From assembly GCF_003012055.1 (NCBI RefSeq), contig NZ_JYGE01000001.1, positions 160,465 to 224,464 on the forward strand: 64,000 bases of DNA. The letters run 5' to 3'. The stretch is from Peptostreptococcus russellii. Lineage in GTDB: Bacteria > Bacillota > Clostridia > Peptostreptococcales > Peptostreptococcaceae. Each line of letters starts with the position of its first letter. The stretch's first letter is position 1. Below, in pieces: positions 33,396-42,681 of the stretch. The notes under the pieces were generated by a model. The model was not told where the DNA came from. It worked only from the letters and a program-made list of their open reading frames with translations, and searched no databases. The position numbers and the translations under genes were made by a program.

Positions 33396-35312
33396 ATGAA
33401 AATTTCTGACTTATTGAAAAAAGAAATTATGATCATGGATTTGAGTGCAAAGACTAAGCAAGATGCAATTGAGGAAATGATTGCTAAGCTAAAAGAAAAA
33501 GATATGATAAATGATGTTGATACTTTTAGAAAAGAGATAATGAATAGGGAAGAATTATCATCAACAGGCTTGGGCGATGGAATAGCAATGCCTCATGCAA
33601 AAACTAGTGCGGTTAGTACTCCTTGTGTCTTGTTTGCAAGAAGCAAAGAAGGTATAGACTATGAATCTCTAGATGGACAGCCAGCATATTTATTTTTTAT
33701 GATAGCAGCAGAAGATGGAGCGAATAATACTCATATAGAAACACTTGCAAATCTTTCAAGACTATTATTGAAGCCAAACTTTATTGAAAAATTAAAAAAT
33801 GCTAAAACAGAAGATGAAGTATTAGAAATAGTGGCAATAGGGGAAGAAGAAAACAAGGAAAAGGAAAAAAAGAGAGAAGAAAAAAAGAAGGAAGAGGCTA
33901 AAAAAGAAGGAGTAGCTGAAGTTGCTCAAAAGCCACTTATAGTAGCGGTAACTGCTTGTCCAACGGGAATAGCACATACTTATATGGCAGAAGATGCACT
34001 AAAGGAAAAGGCAGAACAGCTAGGTATAGATATAAGGGTAGAAACAAATGGAAGTGATGGAGCCAAAAACGTATTGACATCAAAAGAGATTCAAAGGGCA
34101 GCGGGCGTAATAATTTCTGCAGATAAAAATGTTGAAATGGCAAGATTTGATGGAAAAAGAATGATCAAAACTCCTGTCAGTGAAGCTATAAGAAATCCAG
34201 AAAAGCTTATAAATAAGATTTTAAATGGAGAAGGAAAGCTATATCACTCAGATGAAAAGTCAAGTGGAGATGACGAGGAAGAAAAGTTATCTATAGCAAG
34301 TAAGATATACAAAGATGTTATGAACGGTGTAAGCCATATGCTTCCTTTCGTAGTTGGTGGAGGTATATTGATAGCAATATCCTTTATGGCTGAGCAAGCA
34401 TTTGGGTCAAACAGTGAGATATTTAAGTTTTTACAAGAAATAGGTGGGAATGGTGCATTTTCATTTCTAATACCAATTCTTGCAGGGTACATCGCTATGA
34501 GTGTAGCAGATAGACCAGCCTTAATGCCTGGTATGGTTGGTGGATTGATGGCAGTGCATACAGGTTCAGGATTTATTGGAGGACTTGCAGCAGGTTTTAT
34601 AGCAGGTTATGTAATATTGTTATTGAAGAAAATGACAGCTGGAATGCCGAAATCATTAGAGGGTGTAAAACCTATGATAATATTCCCAATATTTGGTTTA
34701 TTGATTACAGGTGCAATAATGTATTTTGCTGTTAATCCAGTTTTTTCAGGGATTAATACTTCTATGAACAATGCACTTACAAACTTAGGTACAGGAAACG
34801 CAGTAATTTTAGGAGCATTGTTAGCAGCTATGATGGCAGTGGATATGGGAGGACCTGTAAATAAGGCGGCATATACATTTGCTATAAGTGTATTCACATC
34901 TACTCAGCAAGGCTACTTGATGGCAGCTGTAATGGCTGGTGGTATGGTCCCACCTTTAGCAATAGCACTTGCTACTAGCTTATTTAAAAATAAATTTACA
35001 GAAAAAGAAAGACATTCAGGTCTTACAAACTGGATATTAGGTTTAACTTTTATAACTGAAGGTGCCATACCTTTTGCAGCAGCAGAGCCATTAAAAGTAA
35101 TAGCTAGCTCAATTATAGGTGCAGCAATAGCAGGAGGACTTACACAATTTTGGCATGTAAATGCACCAGCTCCTCATGGTGGAGTATTAGTAGCATTTGT
35201 AATGGAGCCTCAACATGTATTATTCTTCCTACTATCAATAGCTATTGGAACAGTTGTATCAGGTTTAATATATGGATTTTGGAGAAAACCTTTAGAGTTA
35301 AAGGAAAGTTAA
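33396..35312 (+). CDS. fruA: PTS fructose transporter IIABC
   Basis: About 638 residues. Residues 1-145 are the IIA domain with the phospho-His in MPHAKTS (His67); a Lys/Glu-rich linker (145-180); IIB has the phospho-Cys in ACPTGIAHTYMAE (Cys188); residues about 300-638 form the membrane IIC unit, including GGPVNKAAY and FITEGAIPFAAAEP. It phosphorylates fructose at C1 during uptake. The open frame extends to a TTG at 33378; GGAAAGGA precedes the ATG at 33396, which is favoured. Confidence 0.95.
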   Translation: MKISDLLKKEIMIMDLSAKTKQDAIEEMIAKLKEKDMINDVDTFRKEIMNREELSSTGLGDGIAMPHAKTSAVSTPCVLFARSKEGIDYESLDGQPAYLFFMIAAEDGANNTHIETLANLSRLLLKPNFIEKLKNAKTEDEVLEIVAIGEEENKEKEKKREEKKKEEAKKEGVAEVAQKPLIVAVTACPTGIAHTYMAEDALKEKAEQLGIDIRVETNGSDGAKNVLTSKEIQRAAGVIISADKNVEMARFDGKRMIKTPVSEAIRNPEKLINKILNGEGKLYHSDEKSSGDDEEEKLSIASKIYKDVMNGVSHMLPFVVGGGILIAISFMAEQAFGSNSEIFKFLQEIGGNGAFSFLIPILAGYIAMSVADRPALMPGMVGGLMAVHTGSGFIGGLAAGFIAGYVILLLKKMTAGMPKSLEGVKPMIIFPIFGLLITGAIMYFAVNPVFSGINTSMNNALTNLGTGNAVILGALLAAMMAVDMGGPVNKAAYTFAISVFTSTQQGYLMAAVMAGGMVPPLAIALATSLFKNKFTEKERHSGLTNWILGLTFITEGAIPFAAAEPLKVIASSIIGAAIAGGLTQFWHVNAPAPHGGVLVAFVMEPQHVLFFLLSIAIGTVVSGLIYGFWRKPLELKES

Positions 35313-35375
35313 AGGTTTATAGATTTTAAAAATAGATTATAATTAAAAACAGGGATTATAATTAAAAACAAAATA

Positions 35376-35408
35376 CAAATAGGCAGCCATATGGCTGCCT
35401 ATTTGTAT
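35376..35408. terminator. Bidirectional terminator
   Basis: AAATAGGCAGCCATATGGCTGCCTATTT is close to a perfect palindrome (35379-35405). Its T tail is weak on the plus strand. It is between fruA (+) and the DUF421 gene (-); a 19-bp direct repeat (TTATAATTAAAAACA core) lies just before it at 35335-35372. Confidence 0.72.
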
Positions 35409-35448
35409 TTTATATATTAAAATTCTAGTATTTATATTAGGATTGTTT

Positions 35449-36081
35449 CTAGTATTTATACAAAATCAATTCTTTATTTAGATATTCTCCATAGAAAATT
35501 TCAGATATAGATTCATAGCCCTTTTTTTGGACTTCAGCTTCTAGCCATTCCTTAGATTTGTTTAATCTAAAGAGGTCAAGGTAATTAATTTGTCCATCCT
35601 CTATTAATACCCAGCCAGTGTTGTCATCATACTTCATAATAGTAGTGAGCTGTCCGTTTGGTTCTAGCCAGATGGTATCAACTTCTGAGATACTGTGAAT
35701 TCCCTTTTGATGAAGCCTTGACATAATATCATCCAAGTTAACCTTATTTTTCTTAAATTCATCTGTAAGAAATTTATTTGATTCCATTAGGAGAGTAGGA
35801 TGACCCTTTATAGCTCTTTTTGCACGAAGATTTTTTTGTGTTATAAAATTTACCAATAGCATTAGACTTGTCCAAATAATTATAGCCATAAAAAACTTAT
35901 AAAACTCTAAATCAAGATTATAGATTATTCCACCGAGAATTCCACCAAGTATATAGTTACCAATCTGATCAACTGCAGATTGTGGTGAAAGTTGCATACG
36001 TCCAAGCAAATTCATATATATAATAAGTGCTAAAAGTCCAATAGCTAGTCTTAATGTCATTTTTATAAATATAGAAAACAT
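35449..36081 (-). CDS. DUF421 family membrane protein
   Basis: A 210-residue protein with three N-terminal hydrophobic segments (1-80), and a cytoplasmic DUF421 domain with AIKGHPTLLMESNKFL, IHSISEVDTIWLEPNGQL. DUF421 proteins are of unknown function. They often pair with a DUF3290 protein; none is adjacent. RBS AGGAGGG. Confidence 0.85.
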   Translation of the reverse strand: MFSIFIKMTLRLAIGLLALIIYMNLLGRMQLSPQSAVDQIGNYILGGILGGIIYNLDLEFYKFFMAIIIWTSLMLLVNFITQKNLRAKRAIKGHPTLLMESNKFLTDEFKKNKVNLDDIMSRLHQKGIHSISEVDTIWLEPNGQLTTIMKYDDNTGWVLIEDGQINYLDLFRLNKSKEWLEAEVQKKGYESISEIFYGEYLNKELILYKY

Positions 36082-36372
36082 TATAAATACACCCTCCTAA
36101 AATATTCAAATAACTAATAAAAATTTTGAAATATGATAATTTTATATTAATATAAAATTCTATATAAATCAAGAATCAGAAGTAAATAGCTTTTTGAAAG
36201 GTGAATAAAGTAATATATAAAGCTGAAGTTAGAAACTCTAAAAATACAAATTTTTGATAGTGAAATTATGCTAAAAATAAAATTGTGATATAAAGTTGTA
36301 AAGAGAGCAAAAAGTATCAAATTCTGTGATATAATCAAAAATGTATGTAATTTTTTAAAAAGGAGAATAATT

Positions 36373-36795
36373 ATGAAATGGGTAAGTGATAAAGTTGATT
36401 TTAAGAGCAGTATTGTGTTTAGTATTGCCATTTTAGGTTTTGGATTTATAATAAAGGGAATAGTGGATATTATAAAATCTATGTTAAAGTTGAATTTTAC
36501 TAATTGGACAAGTGTAGTTACTAGGGGATACTTTTTTACAATTGCAGTAGTTATAGTTGGCACAATATTTATATTTTATAAGATGTATACTGAAACAGAA
36601 GCGAAGACTCAAGAAGAAAGCAATAGAAGGCAATTATTTTATAAAATGATAATGCTTTTGATGCTGCTTGCTACAATGCTTTCTTATTCAAAACCAGTAT
36701 TTACAGTAGTTTTATTTACAACATCTTCAATAAATCTTATTATGCTAGGATTTATAATAGCGGTTACTTTTAAATTTTTAAAAAGACGTTTATAG
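36373..36795 (+). CDS. Hypothetical four-helix membrane protein
   Basis: A 140-residue protein with about four hydrophobic segments (17-40, 57-75, 92-104, 108-135) and a short charged loop (76-90). It is divergent from the DUF421 gene. RBS AAGGAG precedes the ATG. No family is recognised; it is not the DUF3290 partner. Confidence 0.65.
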   Translation: MKWVSDKVDFKSSIVFSIAILGFGFIIKGIVDIIKSMLKLNFTNWTSVVTRGYFFTIAVVIVGTIFIFYKMYTETEAKTQEESNRRQLFYKMIMLLMLLATMLSYSKPVFTVVLFTTSSINLIMLGFIIAVTFKFLKRRL

Positions 36796-36849
36796 TAAAA
36801 GATTGGATATTTTAAAAAGAATTTAAAAAAGAAGAGGGAAGGGAAATAA

Positions 36850-37845
36850 ATGAAAAAGATTTTGCTAATTGCAACAGGTGGTACTATAGCTTCTAAACCA
36901 ACAGATGTTGGCTTGGTACCAAGTATTACGAGTGATGAAATTTTGGCTTTAGCACCACATATTGCTGATTTATGTGAGGTAAGTGCTATTCAGTTGATGA
37001 ATATTGACAGTAGTAATATGAGCCCAAATGGTTGGATAAAGATAGCCAATTGTGTTAAGGAAAATTATGACAAATATGATGGATTTGTTATTACACACGG
37101 AACGGATACTTTATCGTATACAGCATCAGCACTTTCATACTTGATACAAAATTCTCCAAAGCCCGTAGTTATGACAGGATCACAAAAATCTATTTATCTA
37201 GAAGATACAGATGCTAGAAAAAATCTGTATGATGCTTTTATATATGCCTGTGATGATAGAGCTTGTGGTGTGCATGTAGTATTTGATGCAAAGGTAATAG
37301 TTGGAACTCGTGCTAGAAAGACTAGAACTCATAGCTATAATGCATTTGATAGTGTTGATTATCCTATGACTGCGATTGTATTTAACGGAAGAGTAATATA
37401 CTACATAGAGGAAAAAGTAAGTGGAGAGCCTATGTTTTTCGATAAATTAAATACAAATGTTAATATATTGAAGCTTGTTCCTGGAATTAGCCCAGATATA
37501 TTTGAGTTTATAGGAAAGGCATCAGATGTCTTAATAATTGAAGGCTTCGGTGTTGGTGGAATACCTTGTTATGAAGGAGATAATGCCTTAGTTGAAAAAA
37601 TGCAAGAGCTAAAGGCGCAAGGGAAGATTATAGTTCTATCAACTTCTGTTCCACATGAAGGAAGCAATATGGAAGTATATCAGGTAGGATATGAGATAAA
37701 GGGAAATCTTCATCTTCTTGAAAACTATAATATGACAACAGAGTCTACTGTATGCAAGATGATGTGGATTACAGCTATAACAAAAGATCCCAAAAAAGTT
37801 GAAGAGATGTTTTACCTTCCTATAGCTCATGATATTGTGTATTAA
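36850..37845 (+). CDS. ansA: Type I L-asparaginase
   Basis: A 331-residue cytosolic enzyme hydrolysing L-asparagine to aspartate and ammonia. Both active-site motifs are intact: ATGGTIAS (nucleophile Thr12) and THGTDTLSYT (Thr85-Asp86, residues 82-91). Later GSQKSIYLEDTDA and ARKTRTHSYNAFDS are typical of the type I family. RBS GGAAGGG precedes the ATG. The previous small membrane gene is 54 bp away and may be cotranscribed. Confidence 0.93.
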   Translation: MKKILLIATGGTIASKPTDVGLVPSITSDEILALAPHIADLCEVSAIQLMNIDSSNMSPNGWIKIANCVKENYDKYDGFVITHGTDTLSYTASALSYLIQNSPKPVVMTGSQKSIYLEDTDARKNLYDAFIYACDDRACGVHVVFDAKVIVGTRARKTRTHSYNAFDSVDYPMTAIVFNGRVIYYIEEKVSGEPMFFDKLNTNVNILKLVPGISPDIFEFIGKASDVLIIEGFGVGGIPCYEGDNALVEKMQELKAQGKIIVLSTSVPHEGSNMEVYQVGYEIKGNLHLLENYNMTTESTVCKMMWITAITKDPKKVEEMFYLPIAHDIVY

Positions 37846-37891
37846 TTTATAAGTTTGGAATTTTAAGTAGAGATTGAGTAGTATTATAAAT

Positions 37892-37927
37892 AAAAAAGAG
37901 TATTATTTTTTAATAATACTCTTTTTT
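37892..37927 (+). terminator. Terminator after ansA
   Basis: AAAAAAGAGTATTATT and AATAATACTCTTTTTT form a 16-bp stem with a 4-nt T loop. Confidence 0.9.
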
Positions 37928-38095
37928 AATGAAAACAATTTTGAAATTTAAGCTAATAATATAAGTACTATTAAAATTTGCTTCTATGATATTTAAATAA
38001 GAAGTCCGACTCTAACTCCTTGTTCAATACAGCAGTAAGATTACTAGCTAAAAAATTTATTTCATATTTATTTTTTCATCTGAATCAAGTAATAT

Positions 38096-38161
38096 CATGA
38101 TGAAAGCTTGGCAAATCGTGCTGATAGAATAGTTAGAATACAAGATGGAAAAATTATTTAG
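38096..38161 (+). pseudogene. C-terminal remnant of an ABC transporter ATP-binding subunit
   Basis: The frame reads HDESLANRADRIVRIQDGKII and stops at TAG. This is the H-loop and C-terminal tail of a LolD/MacB-like ABC ATPase (normally VTHDE-LA-ADRI-I-DG-I). The preceding codons GTAATAT suggest the VTH part is shifted by an indel, and no Walker A, signature or start codon survives upstream. A broken gene with almost all of its 5' part lost; the rest of 37928-38095 shows no recognisable coding sequence. Confidence 0.75.
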
Positions 38162-38230
38162 TTTAAAGTAAAATCAATATTGATGTAATATTCTAAAAAA
38201 TATGTTAAAATATAAATATGTACTAGATTT

Positions 38231-38273
38231 AGTATATTCATTTTCATGCATGAAAAGGAATATACTTTTATTT
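38231..38273 (+). terminator. Hairpin with T-rich tail between the remnant and the HIRAN gene
   Basis: AGTATATTC (38231-38239) pairs with GAATATACT (38258-38266), enclosing the perfect palindrome TTTTCATGCATGAAAA (38241-38256); TTTTATTT follows. It could be a terminator of the lost ABC gene or, as it lies only 75 bp upstream of a start codon, a leader element. Confidence 0.55.
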
Positions 38274-38347
38274 GTATAAATAATTTTCTGATTGATATTT
38301 AGAAAATACTATTGAGTGATTTAATATTTTAAGAAAGAGGTGATAAG

Positions 38348-40495
38348 ATGTCAGAGAGTATATACAATGAAATACGAAGCGCATTTCAGGAATTTAACGA
38401 ACTCCCTTACCAGTTTCAGCTGCTTCCAATGGCAGGAAAAGTAGAGGTAGACTATATGTTATGGAGTGAAGAAATTCTATCAAATGAAGACAAGGAAAGA
38501 CTTTCTATCGCCGCTCTTAATAAAATAAAGGAGTTAATAGATAATAATAAAACAGAAATAAATCTATTAATGTATCTAAGGGAAAATCCATTGCATGAGT
38601 ATATATATGCTTTTACAGATTTATTAAGAGTATATATTGAAGAGGAGTTTTTTAAAGTCGATGAAATCTATAATTTTGCTATAAAATTGGCGACTCAAAG
38701 TATATATGATGACTTGGTTAAGCTAGGTATTATAATACTTGGTAACTTTGAAAATGATTATAGTAAAAGGGTGCTTTTAACTTTAGGATATCATAGTGAG
38801 TTCACTTTATATGTTTTAGAGGCTATAAATAGATTTTCAGATTATAATAGTATAGTATATAACTTATTGAAAAATACTGATGGCTATGGTAGATTATGTT
38901 CTTTAATAAAGTTTAAAGCAGTGAAAGAAGAACAAAAAAAAGTATTAATTGAAGAAATTGTAGAAACTACGACCTGTGTAAAAAGGGATTGTAGCTTATT
39001 TATAATGACAAATACACTATTGGAAGATTATATCGACAATATAGTCATAGATAAAAATAACTTCACTGGCATTTCCTACCTCTTGGCATATTCATCATTT
39101 GAAGCTAATTTTAAGATGTTTAAGGTTAGCAAGCGTCTAATAGAAAAGTATCTCTTTAGTGCTTATAAATATGCAAAAGACTATATAGACTTTGCCGCAA
39201 TAGCTATTATTAAATCAAACATAGCAACTGACTGGAGAGATTCCATTGACTCTGAAGAAAAGAATAATGGATGGTCCTTAAATGTTGAAAAGTCTATGGA
39301 GAAAAACTGCGAGGACCTAATAAAGAGATTTGATTATGAAAAGATAATGACAGAGGAATTAATAAATAATAATGATTTTGAAGTAGAAGATGCAAGTATG
39401 ATGTTGTATTTACTAAAAGAGCTTCAATTTTCTTATGATTATATAGTAGATTCAAAAATATTTGAAATGATGTTTAGTAGAATGCCTTTTTATTTTGACA
39501 TGATAGAGTATTTTCTTATAAATAATGAAAGAGTATATTATAAAGATATATATAACTTTATTATAGATATGGTTCCAGAAGAGGTGTTTAGTGAAAGTAG
39601 AAATGTTGATGATCCTAGTGTAAAGTATCTTCCAGATGTATGGATAGTGTATATTTTACAAGCGTTTAAAAATTCTAGAGATTATAATGAAGAGTTTTTT
39701 ATTAAATGCTTATTTGCAAGATTTAAAGATGTAAGAATAAAAGCTGCAACAGTTTTAAAATACTTTAGAGAAGACTGGAGCGACAAGGTAATTATTGCTC
39801 TCAAAGAGATGATTAAAGAGGAGCCAGATAAGGATTTGGTCAAATATATAGAAAAAATGTTGATAAAATTCAAGCTTTTTAATATGAATGAAAGAAGTTC
39901 TGGATTAAGTGCGGGGCTTAATTCAAAAGTATCTATAGATAATGTAGATATTATAAATTTAACAGAGGATGGAAATGTTATAGCTCTAGAAGTCAATGAT
40001 AAAAAGAATACTTCAAAAGTAGATAAGAAAGAAAAAAAGATAGAATTCTCTGAAGAAAGTACAGCTAAAACTGATGATGAAAAACATAATGAAAAAGAAA
40101 GTGATAGTGTAAGAAAAATAGATGACAATAAAACTATTATTGTAAAAAAACAAAGATATGTGGATGTATTTACTGATTTTGAAAAATCAGAAGATGATGT
40201 CAAAATATTATTATCTATACTAAAGGGTACTGAAGATAGAGACCTCTCAGTTCTTGAAGGAAGTATAAATAAGGGAGATATTTTGTATCTAAAAGCAGAT
40301 CCAAATGATATATATGAGAAAAATACTATTTTAATTTGTAGCTCAAAAGGTTATGTTATAGGATATATATCAAAGACTCACGGGGAAGTGTTATATCCTC
40401 TTTTGAAGGATAGGAACAGCAAAATTTATGCTATTCTCAGGGATGATATCGGTGCACATAAGCCTAGAGTGGATATATACCTTCATGTAGAATAA
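38348..40495 (+). CDS. Helical-repeat protein with C-terminal HIRAN-like domain
   Basis: A 715-residue soluble protein. Residues 1-530 are almost all alpha helical with HEAT-like hydrophobic periodicity (for example VRIKAATVLKYFREDWSDKVI near 460) and no signal or membrane segment. A highly charged low-complexity linker follows (about 548-604). Residues 606-715 look like a HIRAN domain: LSVLEGSINKGDILYLKADPN, ILICSSKGYVIGYIS and VDIYLHVE. HIRAN domains bind DNA 3' ends or stalled forks in HLTF-type proteins. RBS AAAGAGGTG. The function is unknown; the assignment of domains is from pattern only. Confidence 0.6.
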   Translation: MSESIYNEIRSAFQEFNELPYQFQLLPMAGKVEVDYMLWSEEILSNEDKERLSIAALNKIKELIDNNKTEINLLMYLRENPLHEYIYAFTDLLRVYIEEEFFKVDEIYNFAIKLATQSIYDDLVKLGIIILGNFENDYSKRVLLTLGYHSEFTLYVLEAINRFSDYNSIVYNLLKNTDGYGRLCSLIKFKAVKEEQKKVLIEEIVETTTCVKRDCSLFIMTNTLLEDYIDNIVIDKNNFTGISYLLAYSSFEANFKMFKVSKRLIEKYLFSAYKYAKDYIDFAAIAIIKSNIATDWRDSIDSEEKNNGWSLNVEKSMEKNCEDLIKRFDYEKIMTEELINNNDFEVEDASMMLYLLKELQFSYDYIVDSKIFEMMFSRMPFYFDMIEYFLINNERVYYKDIYNFIIDMVPEEVFSESRNVDDPSVKYLPDVWIVYILQAFKNSRDYNEEFFIKCLFARFKDVRIKAATVLKYFREDWSDKVIIALKEMIKEEPDKDLVKYIEKMLIKFKLFNMNERSSGLSAGLNSKVSIDNVDIINLTEDGNVIALEVNDKKNTSKVDKKEKKIEFSEESTAKTDDEKHNEKESDSVRKIDDNKTIIVKKQRYVDVFTDFEKSEDDVKILLSILKGTEDRDLSVLEGSINKGDILYLKADPNDIYEKNTILICSSKGYVIGYISKTHGEVLYPLLKDRNSKIYAILRDDIGAHKPRVDIYLHVE

Positions 40496-40851
40496 AGACT
40501 ATTGTATCAATCTAAATATTTTTTACAGAAATAAAGTTTGCTCATAGATAAAAAGCTTATATGCTTAATATATTGTCTCTAAAAAGATATGTATTTCCAA
40601 AGAGTTTAGACCATAAACATAAAATTTATCTAAATAGATATGAAAACTAATTCGTAAGTATAAAAACTATTCTTCCGATACATCACTGCTATGGGATTTA
40701 ATTCATAAGCAAAAAGATTGTAGGGTGTGGATTTAAAAAGCATAAAATTTAAAACTCAATATAAGAAAAACATAAGAAATTAATATTAAAAAAAGAAGAT
40801 AATATAGAAAGAAATATAAGAACTCTAAAAAAATTTAATAAACAAAAAACC

Positions 40852-40898
40852 AGTGTCTAGCAAGTCGAAAAAATAAGATTTGCTAGGCACTAAATTTT
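40852..40898 (+). terminator. Probable terminator
   Basis: AGTGTCTAGCAAGTC pairs imperfectly with GATTTGCTAGGCACT around a short A-rich loop, followed by AAATTTTT. It is about 360 bp after the HIRAN gene; the rest of 40496-41010 is AT-rich with no ORF. Confidence 0.55.
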
Positions 40899-41010
40899 TG
40901 AAAAATACTGAATAAATAAAAAATACTTACAAAATTAATTTTTCTATGTTCCAATATCTATCTATGTTTGCTATAATTATGTTGATTCTAAAAATAGGAG
41001 GTATAGAGCT

Positions 41011-41274
41011 ATGAATAAAAGAGTTGCTGTTATAAGTGCAATATTGGAAAGTCCACTTGCTTGTCAAAGTGATTTCAATAATATAGTTTCAGAATATAAG
41101 GATATTGTTAGGGGAAGAATGGGAATTCCTTTTGAAAAAGAAGGTATTTCTGTTGTTAGCATTACGGTACTAGGGACACTAGATGAAATCAATGGTTTGA
41201 CTGGTAGATTAGGGAGTATAGAACATGTAACTGTCAAAACTGCTATTTCCAAGAAGGAAGCAATATGTCTATAA
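41011..41274 (+). CDS. TM1266-type iron-only hydrogenase system putative regulator
   Basis: An 87-residue ACT/NikR-C-like small protein: RVAVISAILESP, YKDIVRGRMGIPFEKEGISVVSITVLG and GSIEHVTVKTAIS match the TM1266 family that often sits in [FeFe]-hydrogenase clusters. Its regulatory role is assumed, not shown. Its last ten bases overlap the start of hydE. Confidence 0.9.
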   Translation: MNKRVAVISAILESPLACQSDFNNIVSEYKDIVRGRMGIPFEKEGISVVSITVLGTLDEINGLTGRLGSIEHVTVKTAISKKEAICL

Positions 41275-42518
41275 TAAATAGTGAAAATAAAAAGAAAATA
41301 ATAAATAAAGTTGAGGGAGTTTTAGAAAACTCTTATGCAAGAAGTTCTATATCTGATAAAGATATAAAAATAATAGATAGAGATGATTTAGATAATAAAT
41401 CAATTTCTCTTAGCTTAATAAATAATGGCCTTTCAAATGAAGAGATAGCTAAGAAATTAATAGATATACTATATGCTGAAAATAATCTTTGTGATGAAGA
41501 TTTGGCTTGGTTGATAGATAATTTGGATGAAAAAGGTAAGAAATATTTATTTAGCTTATCAAAGAAACTAAGAGATAAATATTATGGCAATAAAGTCTAT
41601 TTAAGAGGACTTATAGAGTTTACAAATTATTGTAAGCGTGAATGTAGATATTGCGGTATAAATGTGTTCAATAAGAATGTGAATAGATATAGATTGACAA
41701 AAGACGAAATTATGAAGTCATGTTTATTAGGAGAAAAGCTGGGATATAACACATTTGTTTTGCAGGGTGGAGAAGACCCATACTATACTGATGAGATGTA
41801 TGTCGATATAGTCAAAAGTATAAAGTCTTTAATACCTGACTGTGCGGTTACCCTTTCTATAGGTGAAAAAAGTTATGATAGCTATAAAACTTTAAAAGAG
41901 GCTGGGGTTGATAGGTTTTTATTGAGACATGAAACTACAAATGAAGAGCTTTATAGATGGCTTCATCCTTTATCTGAATTTAGGACAAGAAAAAAGTGCC
42001 TAGAAGATCTTAAAAGTCTTGGCTATCAAACTGGTGCAGGATTTATGGTTGGACTGCCATGGTACACGACAAAAGATTATGTGGCAGATTTAAGGTTTAT
42101 TAAAAATCTAGAGCCTGAAATGGTGGGTATAGGTCCATATATTACTCATAAGGATACTCAAATGAATCACTATAAAAGTGGAGATTTGGATACGACTATA
42201 CTTATGTTATCTCTAGTGAGAATGTTACTTCCAAGAGTTCTTCTACCTGCGACAACCGCACTATCAAGTATTGACCCGAATGGAAGAGAGTATGGATTAA
42301 ATGTGGGTTGTAATGTTATTATGCCCAATCTTTCACCAGAAGACCATAGAGGTGACTACTCTTTATATAATGACAAAAAGAGCAGTGGAAGTGAGTCAGC
42401 TCAAGCTTTAAAGCTAATAAAAGATCAATTAAAAGATTTTGGATATGACTGTGATATGGGCAGAGGAGATAGTAAAATGTTGACTGGATTTGAAAAAATA
42501 GAAATTATTAAAAATTAA
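41265..42518 (+). CDS. hydE: [FeFe] hydrogenase H-cluster radical SAM maturase HydE
   Basis: A 417-residue radical SAM enzyme that helps build the dithiomethylamine/H-cluster precursor with HydG and HydF. The radical SAM cluster motif is Cys123-x3-Cys127-x2-Cys130 (CKRECRYC); GGEDPY and GIGPYITHKDT are typical of HydE. It has an N-terminal helical extension of about 70 residues. The start overlaps the TM1266-type gene, indicating cotranscription. Confidence 0.93.
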   Translation: MSIINSENKKKIINKVEGVLENSYARSSISDKDIKIIDRDDLDNKSISLSLINNGLSNEEIAKKLIDILYAENNLCDEDLAWLIDNLDEKGKKYLFSLSKKLRDKYYGNKVYLRGLIEFTNYCKRECRYCGINVFNKNVNRYRLTKDEIMKSCLLGEKLGYNTFVLQGGEDPYYTDEMYVDIVKSIKSLIPDCAVTLSIGEKSYDSYKTLKEAGVDRFLLRHETTNEELYRWLHPLSEFRTRKKCLEDLKSLGYQTGAGFMVGLPWYTTKDYVADLRFIKNLEPEMVGIGPYITHKDTQMNHYKSGDLDTTILMLSLVRMLLPRVLLPATTALSSIDPNGREYGLNVGCNVIMPNLSPEDHRGDYSLYNDKKSSGSESAQALKLIKDQLKDFGYDCDMGRGDSKMLTGFEKIEIIKN

Positions 42519-42681
42519 TTAAGTATAGAAAATTCAAAATTAAAATGTTATAATGAAAAAGCATGAAAACATTATATATCAAGCAGTATAAAAAATATTA
42601 AATCATAGTTATTATGCTAATAAATAATTATTTTTGTCTGACAAAAAAGAATATAATCTGATTTGAAAGGTGGTAAAAAGA

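Noticed and set aside
35449..36081. DUF421/DUF3290 pair
   Set aside because: The adjacent membrane protein is divergent and has no DUF3290 features.
38096..38161. Small functional peptide gene
   Set aside because: No start codon or RBS is in frame, and the residues match the C-terminus of ABC ATPases.
39682..40203. Long minus-strand ORF of 173 codons
   Set aside because: It is an antisense shadow of the HIRAN protein's low-complexity linker, Ser/Leu/Phe-biased and without RBS.
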